Shown piece after piece: positions 1 to 5,496 of a stretch of DNA of 5,496 nt (within the stretch, counting starts at the first letter, position 1; each line of letters starts with the position of its first letter). Origin of the DNA: Pseudomonadota bacterium (GTDB lineage Bacteria > Pseudomonadota > Alphaproteobacteria > Acetobacterales > Acetobacteraceae). The stretch is taken from the NCBI GenBank assembly GCA_021808185.1, contig JAKBCB010000279.1:1-5496 (forward strand), in the 5' to 3' direction. Below the pieces are notes generated by a model. It was not told the origin of the DNA, searched no databases, and saw only the letters and a list, made by a program, of their open reading frames with translations. Both the position numbers and the translations under genes were made by a program.

Positions 1-1
1 G

Positions 2-235
2 GGGGCGGCGGTGGAGGATTTCGCGCTGGACAAGGTCACCGACCGGCTGGAAGAAGGGGACCGGTTCCTGCTGTGCAGCGACGGGCTGAGCAAGGCGGTG
101 GACGCAGCGGAGTTGCAGATGAGACTGTCCGGCCCGCTCGATTCCTCGCCGGCGGAGGCGCTGGTCGCCGCGGCGCTGGATCGCAAGACCAACGACAACG
201 TGACCGCCGTGGTGATCGCCACGGGAGCGGATTGA
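2..235 (+). CDS. PP2C-family Ser/Thr protein phosphatase, C-terminal part (T6SS PppA-like)
   Basis: The gene is cut by the left edge; 77 residues remain, in frame from base 2 to a TGA at 233-235. They contain the PP2C motif GDRFLLCSDGL (about residues 19-29), where SDG carries a metal-binding Asp, and the late motif TNDNVTAVVI (about 64-73), whose DN supplies another metal ligand. The protein ends right after this last core strand, so there is no C-terminal fusion. PP2C enzymes are Mg/Mn-dependent phosphatases that remove phosphate from Ser/Thr. In T6SS loci the PppA member reverses PpkA phosphorylation of the FHA-domain protein and damps secretion; that role is inferred here from the neighbouring T6SS genes. 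A GTG at 11 is internal to the family alignment, since the metal site's N-terminal half is missing, so it is not the start. The next gene begins 10 bases after the stop, implying one transcript. A Stp1-type housekeeping phosphatase is the alternative. Confidence 0.88.
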   Translation, partial: GAAVEDFALDKVTDRLEEGDRFLLCSDGLSKAVDAAELQMRLSGPLDSSPAEALVAAALDRKTNDNVTAVVIATGAD

Positions 236-240
236 GGAGG
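236..240 (+). promoter_or_regulatory. Ribosome binding site GGAGG for the unknown 403-residue protein
   Basis: GGAGG lies directly after the phosphatase TGA and five bases before the TTG at 246. It is the feature that decides this non-ATG start. The next in-frame candidate, GTG at 291, lacks a comparable site. The placement suggests that ribosomes ending the phosphatase re-initiate here. Confidence 0.7.
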
Positions 241-245
241 CGGGA

Positions 246-1457
246 TTGGTCTGCTTCTGCCACGCTTCCGCGACTCAGATCGAGCAGTTCGTGGCGCAGT
301 TCCCCCAACCCGCCGCGACGGGTGGGGTATCGGCTTCGGTTTCGGCATCCGCCACGGCCGGGCTTAGCGTGACCGCAGGTGCTCCACCGGCGCTGCCCCT
401 GGTTGGCACCGGGTTGCGCGGGGAAAACATCGCCAAGGCGCTGTGGCAATGGCTGGGCAGCCGCGAGCTTCCGGGGCCGGCCTTCACCCCGGATCCGCAG
501 TGGCTGCGCACCCCGCTGCCGCAGATGCAGATGACGCCATTGCAAGGCGGTACCGTTTCGCTGCTGGGGCAGTTGCGCGCGCAGGCGCAGGCGCAGCTGG
601 GGCTCGATCTGCTGCATCCGGCCCAGGCCAAGGCGTTCTCGGCGGCGCTCGCCACCCTGAAGGCACGACTCGCGGCGCTGGCCCGCAACCCGGTGGTGGC
701 ACGGTTCTCGCCCACCGCCTGGGTGCGGCTGGCGACGCTGAATGACGCGGTGACGGCGGTGCATACCGCGCTGTCCAGCCCGGTCTTCGCCCCCAGCCCG
801 GCGCAGCTGAAACAATTCACCACCCCGGGCGGCCAGCCGATGGCGCTGTGGGAGCCGTTCGCGCAGCGCCTGCGCGAGCTGGCACCGATGATCGCCGCCA
901 CCCGCCAGCTGGGGATCGCCCCCGGCGATACCGAGCGGCTCGCCGTCGCCATGCGCAGCCTGACCCAGGTCAAGGTCCCGAGTCTGACCGCGCAGGAGAC
1001 GTCGGTGATGAACACCCTGTCCTCGGCCATGTCGGCGGTGAAGCGTCTCACCGCCAGCCTGGGCGGCAATCCGTTGCAGCAGGGTTATGCGGCGGTGGCG
1101 GCGAAGGTGCAGGCCTCGCTGAACCTGGCGCTGCGCCAGGTGTCGGAGCAGCTGGGGCTGAAGCTCGCCGGCATGACGCCCGAAACGGCGCTGGCGGAGA
1201 TCATGCAGCGGCTGCCGCAGCTGCCGCCGCAGCCCTCGGGGCTCGTCACCGCCGGTTCGGTGAAGGCGGCGCTGGAGGCGAAGGCGATGGCGGCGCTGCA
1301 ATGGCAGGTGCCGGAGACGCATCCCGCCGCCGGCACCGGGTTGCTGGCGATGAGCTTCGCCGAGCGGATGCAGGCCTCGCTCGGCGGTTCGCCGTTCCTG
1401 GCCCGGCATTGCACGCAAGGATGCGATGCCGAGCTGCTGGCGAGTACGCTAGGTTGA
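246..1457 (+). CDS. Unknown Ala-rich helical protein with three internal modules, T6SS-linked
   Basis: I do not recognise this 403-residue protein. It starts at TTG 246, five bases after a GGAGG, and ends at TGA 1455-1457. It is rich in Ala, Leu, Gln and Pro, and has neither a signal peptide nor a convincing membrane segment. Residues 20-55 are a low-complexity Ala/Ser/Pro/Gly stretch, likely a linker; the rest looks helical. Three stretches (about 117-181, 221-277, 302-384) each open with QLG[LI] and close with a helix followed by a Ser/Gly-x-Pro turn. The last two copies are clearest: AMSAVKRLTASLGGNPL (261-277) and AMSFAERMQASLGGSPF (368-384) share 10 of 17 residues. All four cysteines lie at the ends (C3, C5, C389, C393), each pair beside a His. 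Tight coupling to the phosphatase and a position facing hcp suggest a T6SS accessory or regulatory role, but nothing in the sequence proves it. That the gene is real rests on the ribosome site, the long open frame and the repeats. Confidence 0.8.
   Translation: MVCFCHASATQIEQFVAQFPQPAATGGVSASVSASATAGLSVTAGAPPALPLVGTGLRGENIAKALWQWLGSRELPGPAFTPDPQWLRTPLPQMQMTPLQGGTVSLLGQLRAQAQAQLGLDLLHPAQAKAFSAALATLKARLAALARNPVVARFSPTAWVRLATLNDAVTAVHTALSSPVFAPSPAQLKQFTTPGGQPMALWEPFAQRLRELAPMIAATRQLGIAPGDTERLAVAMRSLTQVKVPSLTAQETSVMNTLSSAMSAVKRLTASLGGNPLQQGYAAVAAKVQASLNLALRQVSEQLGLKLAGMTPETALAEIMQRLPQLPPQPSGLVTAGSVKAALEAKAMAALQWQVPETHPAAGTGLLAMSFAERMQASLGGSPFLARHCTQGCDAELLASTLG
594..788 (+). repeat. Internal protein module A (residues 117-181)
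   Basis: This is the most diverged of three copies in the unknown protein. It opens with QLGLDL and ends in a helix (168-176) followed by SSPVF. The match to the other two modules was made by eye and is weak on its own. Confidence 0.35.
906..1076 (+). repeat. Internal protein module B (residues 221-277)
   Basis: The module opens with QLGI, has a VP pair in its middle (VKVPSL), and closes with AMSAVKRLTASLGGNPL at residues 261-277. The closing part matches module C at 10 of 17 positions. Confidence 0.5.
1149..1397 (+). repeat. Internal protein module C (residues 302-384)
   Basis: The module opens with QLGLKL, carries WQVP near 353-356, and closes with AMSFAERMQASLGGSPF at 368-384. It is longer than module B because of a Pro/Gln-rich stretch around 323-333. 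Confidence 0.5.
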
Positions 1458-1467
1458 TGCCGCCAGC
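1436..1467. terminator. Inverted repeat spanning the convergent stops, possible two-way terminator
   Basis: GCTGGCG at 1436-1442 pairs perfectly with CGCCAGC at 1461-1467, giving a 7-bp GC-rich stem around an 18-base loop. T1435 and G1468 could add a wobble pair in plus-strand RNA. The loop holds the stop codons of both convergent genes (TGA 1455-1457 on plus, TAG 1451-1449 on minus). No T-run follows on either strand, so it is not a classical intrinsic terminator. The stem lies in coding sequence on both sides and could be chance. Confidence 0.3.
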
Positions 1468-2162
1468 GAGTAGGTCATGGTCTTGACCGCGTCCAATGTA
1501 CCATCGTTCTTTTGCGGACGGTATTTCACGGTGAGCGTACGATAGACGAACTTCATCTTCTCGGTGAAAGTTTCGCCATGGTCCCAGTCCACGGCGGTAA
1601 TCAGGCAGTCACCGAACTCCAATCGGACATACGCCTCGTGGCTGGTCAGGAGACCGGTGAATTTGCGTTTCACGACAACGATACTTTGCATCGACGTCTG
1701 GTTGGCGCAGTTAAGAAGAATGAACGGGGACATCTGATCGATCTGACGGGTGACGGTGATCGGATCGAACACGGTGGAATAGACCGGATTGCCGTCGGCG
1801 TCGGTGACCTCGCCGTAATCGACGAAGTTCTTGAACTGCTTGCTTTTGCCCCGCCCGCCCCCCATCTTCGGCATCTTGCCGTTGCCCTGCTCCTCCATCA
1901 CCTTCTGGAGGTTTTCCTGCAGGGTCTCGATCGTCTTCTCCTGCATGTTGTGAAGCGCGTTTCCCGGGCCCGAGGCGCTCTCGCTGTCCTCGACCCCGAT
2001 TCCGAATGAGATGTCCTGGATCTCAACGAAAAACCCGGCGGAGAACCCGGACAGCATATCTGTGTCCTTGGCATCGAGCGCGCTTAGCCCTTCGCCGGCC
2101 AGCGCGCCGCCATTGTGCCCTTTCACCGCCATCAACATGTCGGTCGCGTCGTTGTCAGGCAT
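1449..2162 (-). CDS. hcp: Hcp (TssD), T6SS inner-tube protein, enlarged
   Basis: Hcp forms hexameric rings that stack into the T6SS tube and are ejected with VgrG and cargo. This copy is 237 residues; typical Hcp is about 160-170. The N-terminal strand is recognisable (DMLMAVKG, 8-15). The classical second half runs from DPITVTRQIDQMSPFILL (133-150), through VVVKRKF, a paired-strand region ending CLITAVDW (186-193), to VKYRPQKNDGTLDA (212-225), which matches the family's YxPQKxDG motif. The extra length lies mostly at about 58-130, between what should be strands 2 and 3. It holds an amphipathic helix (about 67-93) and a Gly/Lys-rich basic segment (about 99-111). The start ATG has a strong GGGAGG five bases upstream. 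The gene sits 15 bases after tssC and is last in the operon; its TAG overlaps the opposing gene. Hand counts over 1501-1740 give 126 G+C of 240, clearly below the neighbours. The family call is firm; how the insertion affects the tube is not known. Confidence 0.9.
   Translation of the reverse strand: MPDNDATDMLMAVKGHNGGALAGEGLSALDAKDTDMLSGFSAGFFVEIQDISFGIGVEDSESASGPGNALHNMQEKTIETLQENLQKVMEEQGNGKMPKMGGGRGKSKQFKNFVDYGEVTDADGNPVYSTVFDPITVTRQIDQMSPFILLNCANQTSMQSIVVVKRKFTGLLTSHEAYVRLEFGDCLITAVDWDHGETFTEKMKFVYRTLTVKYRPQKNDGTLDAVKTMTYSLAAST
1773..1985 (-). other. Insertion region of Hcp (residues about 60-130)
   Basis: This segment has no counterpart in short Hcp proteins as I recall them. Residues 67-93 form a probable amphipathic helix with hydrophobics at I78, L81, L85 and V88. 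Residues 99-111 are KMGGGRGKSKQFK, flexible and basic. Residues 114-130 look like an added hairpin with a DADGNP turn. The exact borders are approximate. Confidence 0.6.
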
Positions 2163-2167
2163 AGGAT

Positions 2168-2173
2168 CCTCCC
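2168..2173 (-). promoter_or_regulatory. Strong ribosome binding site of hcp
   Basis: The minus strand reads GGGAGG, then five bases, then the ATG at 2162. It is much stronger than the site in front of tssC, which fits the need for many more Hcp than sheath chains from one transcript. Confidence 0.75.
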
Positions 2174-2177
2174 GTGT

Positions 2178-3605
2178 TCATGACGGCCCCGCGAGTTTCG
2201 ACAGCAGCCGCACCGTCGCCGTGGACGCCTCCAGCTGATAGTGTGGGCGAATGAAGAACTTCGCTTCGTAGGTACCCGGCTGATCGGGGCGCGACTCGAT
2301 CTTGATCGAGGCGTCGGCCAGCGGATGCGAAGCCTTGTGCTCGTCCGACGAGGTCTGCGGCGAACCGTCCACGTAGCTGTTGATCCAGCTCTGCAGCCAG
2401 CGCTCGATCGCCGGGCCGTCCATCGCACTGCCGATCTTGTCGCGCACCATGCATTTCAGATAATGCGCGAACCGGCAGGTGGCGAAGATATAAGGCAGCC
2501 GCGCCGACATTGTCGCATTGGCGGTGGCGTCCCGATCGTCATAGACCGCGGGTTCCTGCAACGACGATGCACCGACGAAGGCCGTTCCGTCGCCGTTGCG
2601 TAGATGCACCAGCGGGATCAGCCCATTGGCCGCGAGCTCGGATTCCCGCCGCTCCGACAGCGCGATCTCCACCGAGCAGCGGGGATCCGCGTCCCCGTCG
2701 GCGGTGGGGAAATGATACTCCGGCAGCCCCTGCACCAGTCCGCCGCCGTCGATGCCGCGGATGCGCACGCACCAGCCATAGAGGCGGAACGCCCGGGCGA
2801 TATTGCTCGCCATCGCGTAGGCGGGGTTGGCCCAGAGGAAATTGCGGTCGTCCGGCCCGTCCACCTCCTCCTCGAAGGCGAAGGCATCGACCGGTTCGGT
2901 GCGGTAGCCATAGGGCAAGCGGGCCAGGAAACGTGGCAGGCACAGGCCGATATAGCGCGTGTCCTCGGCCTGCCGCAGCGCCCGCCAGGCGGTGTATTCC
3001 GGGGTGCGGAACAGGCGGGAGATGTCGCGCGGGTTCGCCAGTTCCGACCAGCTGTCCATCTGCATCAGACTCGGGGCGGCGGCGGCGATGAAGGGCACAT
3101 GGGCGGCGGCGGCGATGCGCGCGATATCGGACAGCAAGGTGACGTCCGGCGCGCTGTGGTCGAAGGCATAGTCGCCCACCAGGACGCCGAAGGGCTGCCC
3201 GCCGAACTGCCCGAATTCCTCGTCATAGATGCGGCGGAACAACGGGCTCTGGTCCCAGGCGGTGCCGCGGAACTTGCGCAAGGTGCGTGCCAGCTCGCGC
3301 TTGGAGATGTCGAAGAGCCGGATCTTCACGGCAGGATCGCCCTCGGCACCGTCCAGCAGCAGCCGCGCGCCGCGCCAGGTGGCCTCCAGCGCCTGATACT
3401 CGGGGTGGTGGAGGATCCGCTCGATCATCTCGCCCATGATGCGGTCGAGCTCGGCGATGATCGCCTCGATCGCGCGGCGCGGATCGTTGGGCGGCGGGCC
3501 TTCGGGCCGCACCGGCAGCTCGGCCAGTGCCCGCAGCCCTTCCAGCAGCGCCGGGGGTGGCGGCGCGGGGCGGGGGCGGCGGATCAGGGTGGTGAGGTCG
3601 GACAT
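2178..3605 (-). CDS. tssC: TssC (VipB/ImpC/EvpB family), T6SS contractile-sheath large subunit
   Basis: The 475-residue protein matches TssC throughout. TssC pairs with TssB to build the cytoplasmic sheath around the Hcp tube; its contraction drives the tube out. Family landmarks in order: HHPEYQALEATWRG (66-79), FGQFGGQPFGVLVGDYAF (131-148), AAAAHVPFIAAAAP (165-178), SELANPRDISRLF (187-199), the ARLPYG segment (228-233), FEEEVDG (244-250), FLWANPAYAMA (256-266), YGWCVRIRGIDGGGLVQGLP (276-295), ERRESELAANGLIPLVH (318-334), RFAHYLKCMVRDKIGS (378-393) and RPHYQLEASTATVRL (453-467). The N-terminus before residue 42 is short and proline-rich. The start is taken as ATG 3605; a TTG one codon upstream (3608) is less likely. 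The start lies 4 bases after the vgrG stop with only a weak AGG before it, so translation probably depends on coupling to vgrG. There is no tssB next to it; it may be a second TssC such as the ImpD-type paralogues of rhizobial imp loci. Confidence 0.94.
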   Translation of the reverse strand: MSDLTTLIRRPRPAPPPPALLEGLRALAELPVRPEGPPPNDPRRAIEAIIAELDRIMGEMIERILHHPEYQALEATWRGARLLLDGAEGDPAVKIRLFDISKRELARTLRKFRGTAWDQSPLFRRIYDEEFGQFGGQPFGVLVGDYAFDHSAPDVTLLSDIARIAAAAHVPFIAAAAPSLMQMDSWSELANPRDISRLFRTPEYTAWRALRQAEDTRYIGLCLPRFLARLPYGYRTEPVDAFAFEEEVDGPDDRNFLWANPAYAMASNIARAFRLYGWCVRIRGIDGGGLVQGLPEYHFPTADGDADPRCSVEIALSERRESELAANGLIPLVHLRNGDGTAFVGASSLQEPAVYDDRDATANATMSARLPYIFATCRFAHYLKCMVRDKIGSAMDGPAIERWLQSWINSYVDGSPQTSSDEHKASHPLADASIKIESRPDQPGTYEAKFFIRPHYQLEASTATVRLLSKLAGPS

Positions 3606-3609
3606 CAAC

Positions 3610-5496
3610 CTAATTCAGCGAGATGGCTGGAGAGGTCAGGGCGATCGAGGAGGACGACATTGACTGGCTGCTGCCGCCGACCGAAAGCGAGACGCTTTGC
3701 TGGCCGCTGACCGAGAAGCTGCTGGTAGAGACGGAAATGCTGTCCGAACTGATCGTGATCGAACTGTCCCCCACCTTTATCGTGATCTGGTTGGCGGCCT
3801 TGATGGTGATGCTGTCGCCGGCGTCGATCGTGATGGAAGCGCCGGTCTTGTAGGTGGAAGAGCCGGCGGTGGCCTCGATCTTGTGGTCGCCGAGCGTTAC
3901 CGTCAGGGAGCTGTCTCCTTGATCGACCGTGGTCTTGTGGTCGCCGGATTCGACCTTCAGCGTGGTATCGCCATAGACCTTGGTGGTGCTGGTGCCCTGC
4001 GAGACAGTAAGCGACTCGTTGCCCTGGGAAACAGTGGTGGAATTGTTCCCTTGCGAAACCGTGAGCGAGTTGTTACCCTCGGACACGGTGACCGAGCGAT
4101 TCCCCTTCTGCACCGTGGTGGTGGTGTTCTGGGTGATGGTCACCGTCTCGTTGTTCAGGACTTCCTTGTTGTAGTCCTTCTGGGCGTGGAAATAGACTTC
4201 CTCGCTGTTCTTCTTGTCCTCGAACCGCAGCTCGTTGAACCCGCCGCCGCCTTCGGACGAGTTGCTCTTGATGGTGGATTTGGTCTTCTCGCCCGGCAGC
4301 GCATAGGGCACGGTCTGCTTGTCGTTATAGACGCAACCGACCACCAGCGGCCGGTCCGGATCGCCTTCCAGGAAGGTGACCACCACCTCCATGCCGACCC
4401 GCGGAATGAACATCGCCCCCCAGGACACCCCGGCCCAGAGCTGCGCCACCCGGATCCAGCAGGACGCCTTCTGCGCGTTCTGCTGCGCTTCCGTCTGGGT
4501 GGACGGCGAATCCGGCCGCGCCCAGGGAAACAGCACCAGGATGCGGCCATATTCGTCGGTCACGATCTCGTCGGTGGCCGCCCCGGTCGGCGTGGTCACC
4601 ACCCGCGCCGTCTGCGCGCCATGAATGCGCGGCTGCGGCGTCAGCCGCGGCAGGCGAAAGGTCGTGGTGTCGGCAAGCGCCTGGAACCGGACGGTGAAGA
4701 CATGACGGGTTTCGCCGGCGGAGGACGCCTTCGCCTCCGACAGGTTCAGCTCATAGGTGGCCTCGATCGCCACGTAGCTGCTGTCCTCGGCATCGTCGTA
4801 GAAGCCGGTCATCGAGAACTTGGATCCCGTGGTCAGCTTGCGTGAGTTGCTGGTGCCGAACTTGACAAGCTCCTGCCAGGCCAGCCCCTGCAATCGCACA
4901 TCGGCGAGCGGCGTGCCGTCCGAGACGGTCAGATAACGGCCCGGGAAATCGAACAGCTCGAAATCCCCGTATTTATACGCCGCCGGTCCGGCCCCGCTGG
5001 AGGTACCCAACGGCACCGTCGAGGTCTCGAAATTATAGTCGCTATACGTAACCTTGCCCGACTGCACCGAGAGCTCCGACGACCACTGCCACAGATGATC
5101 CTGCACCGCGCGCGATCCGGTCTGCCGCAGCATGAAAGGCAGCGCCGCGCCGATCGAGTCGTGCGACGACGGATCATCCGCAAAGACGATCGTGTGCTTG
5201 CCGTCGGCATGCTTGTAGTAATAGTAGATCCCGTATTCTTCCATCAGCCTGGCGATGAAGTCCATCGAGGTTTCGTCATACTGCACGCAGTATTCCAGCG
5301 TCTGACTGCCGGCCTTGGGCGAGCCTTTGCGGTTGTCCTCGATATCGGTGAAGCCGGCGTCCTTGCAGACGGTGGTGATGATGTCATAGACGGTCTGGTT
5401 CTGGAAAATCCGGCAATCCTTGCGGTGCGAGAGCAGCCAGATCCACGGCCGCAGCTCCATCACATAGGTCCGCCCGCCGGCGCGCATCCCCGCATA
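3610..5496 (-). CDS. vgrG: VgrG (TssI), T6SS spike protein, N-terminus beyond the window
   Basis: The frame is open to the right edge; 628 residues are visible and roughly the first 90-100 are missing. VgrG trimers cap the Hcp tube and puncture the target cell. The visible part starts in the gp27-like base: ELRPWIWLLSHRKDCRIFQ (14-32), YCVQYDETSMDFIARLMEEYG (69-89, a hallmark segment) and KHADGKHTIVFAD (95-107). The gp5-like OB fold covers about 310-390, with DEYGRILVLFPW (314-325), SCWIRVAQLWAG (345-356), PRVGMEVVVTFLEGDPDRP (365-383) and VVGCVYN. A spacer (391-447) leads to a beta-helix of 9- then 8-residue repeats (448-597) and a Ser-rich end. No toxin, PAAR or peptidoglycan-binding domain follows, so it looks like a structural, cargo-carrying VgrG. 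The ATG at 5487 is inside the conserved base, not a start. It is first of the visible operon, 4 bases before tssC. Confidence 0.95.
   Translation of the reverse strand, partial: YAGMRAGGRTYVMELRPWIWLLSHRKDCRIFQNQTVYDIITTVCKDAGFTDIEDNRKGSPKAGSQTLEYCVQYDETSMDFIARLMEEYGIYYYYKHADGKHTIVFADDPSSHDSIGAALPFMLRQTGSRAVQDHLWQWSSELSVQSGKVTYSDYNFETSTVPLGTSSGAGPAAYKYGDFELFDFPGRYLTVSDGTPLADVRLQGLAWQELVKFGTSNSRKLTTGSKFSMTGFYDDAEDSSYVAIEATYELNLSEAKASSAGETRHVFTVRFQALADTTTFRLPRLTPQPRIHGAQTARVVTTPTGAATDEIVTDEYGRILVLFPWARPDSPSTQTEAQQNAQKASCWIRVAQLWAGVSWGAMFIPRVGMEVVVTFLEGDPDRPLVVGCVYNDKQTVPYALPGEKTKSTIKSNSSEGGGGFNELRFEDKKNSEEVYFHAQKDYNKEVLNNETVTITQNTTTTVQKGNRSVTVSEGNNSLTVSQGNNSTTVSQGNESLTVSQGTSTTKVYGDTTLKVESGDHKTTVDQGDSSLTVTLGDHKIEATAGSSTYKTGASITIDAGDSITIKAANQITIKVGDSSITISSDSISVSTSSFSVSGQQSVSLSVGGSSQSMSSSSIALTSPAISLN
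3706..3840 (-). repeat. VgrG beta-helix tip, 8-residue SITI-type repeats
   Basis: Residues 553-597 carry hydrophobic dyads in SITI, SITI, QITI, SITI, SISV and SFSV at starts 554, 562, 570, 579, 586 and 593, close to an 8-residue period. This continues the needle with a tighter, more Ile-rich repeat than the preceding 9-residue section. Confidence 0.7.
3865..4155 (-). repeat. VgrG beta-helix, 9-residue tandem repeats
   Basis: About eleven units cover residues 448-544, most with the pattern G-[ND]-x-S/T-x-T/K-V-x-x. Four consecutive units at 3997-4104 are regular: GNRSVTVSE, GNNSLTVSQ, GNNSTTVSQ and GNESLTVSQ. The corresponding 27-base units differ mostly at third codon positions, so the protein pattern is kept by selection and is not a recent DNA duplication. 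Two units (NTTTTVQK, GTSTTKVY) have 8 residues. Such repeats form the intertwined needle of gp5/VgrG trimers. Confidence 0.85.

Noticed and set aside
36..1418. Long minus-strand open frame (460 codons) opposite the unknown gene
   Set aside because: Its product is Arg/Gln/His-rich with no recognisable domain, as expected for the antisense of GC-rich coding DNA. The plus-strand gene has the ribosome site and repeat structure.
2163..2177. Separate promoter for hcp
   Set aside because: The 15-base gap holds only the ribosome site. A promoter inside the end of tssC cannot be excluded, but I saw no convincing -35/-10 pair.
3606..3608. TTG as start of tssC
   Set aside because: An ATG follows immediately at 3605-3603; neither has a better ribosome site, and ATG is the more likely choice. 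The difference is one residue.
3613..3705. Possible effector domain at the VgrG C-terminus
   Set aside because: The last 31 residues are a short Ser-rich continuation of the needle, too short and simple for a toxin.
2604..4845. Long plus-strand open frames opposite tssC and vgrG (2604-3710 and 3697-4845)
   Set aside because: They are antisense shadows of two firmly identified genes, and their compositions look like no known family.
5485..5487. ATG as a possible vgrG start
   Set aside because: The frame stays open to the right edge, and the first residues after it already belong to the conserved base domain, so the true start is outside the window.

Overview
The window is part of a type VI secretion system (T6SS) locus from a high-GC Gram-negative bacterium. 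It holds five protein genes in two convergent blocks, with almost no non-coding DNA. The cell type follows from the T6SS parts themselves. An alphaproteobacterium (for example of the Rhodospirillales/Acetobacteraceae kind) is plausible from GC and codon choice, but this is a low-confidence guess.

Plus-strand block (1-1457). The left edge cuts into the C-terminal part of a PP2C-type Ser/Thr protein phosphatase, the family of PppA, which switches T6SS activity off post-translationally. Its stop is followed at once by a GGAGG ribosome site and a TTG-started gene for a 403-residue Ala-rich protein I do not recognise. By eye this protein contains three diverged helical modules, and its only four cysteines sit at the two termini.

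Minus-strand block (5496 down to 1449). In transcription order: vgrG (tssI, spike; the N-terminus lies beyond the right edge), tssC (large contractile-sheath subunit), and an enlarged hcp (tssD, inner tube). Gaps are 4 and 15 bases, so this looks like one operon. tssC has no tssB beside it on either side, which is unusual. The Hcp carries a large insertion where classical Hcp has the loop between its second and third strands. The VgrG ends in a long beta-helix of 9- then 8-residue repeats and has no recognisable toxin domain.

The two blocks meet tail to tail. The stop codons of the unknown gene and hcp overlap by 9 bases, inside the loop of a 7-bp inverted repeat.

Working model: Hcp rings form the tube, VgrG tips it, TssC (with a TssB encoded elsewhere) forms the sheath that fires it, and the phosphatase opposes a PpkA-type kinase that licenses firing. 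The unknown protein is the best candidate for new biology here. No intergenic stretch exceeds 20 bases, and I saw no tRNA, rRNA, CRISPR or insertion sequence.
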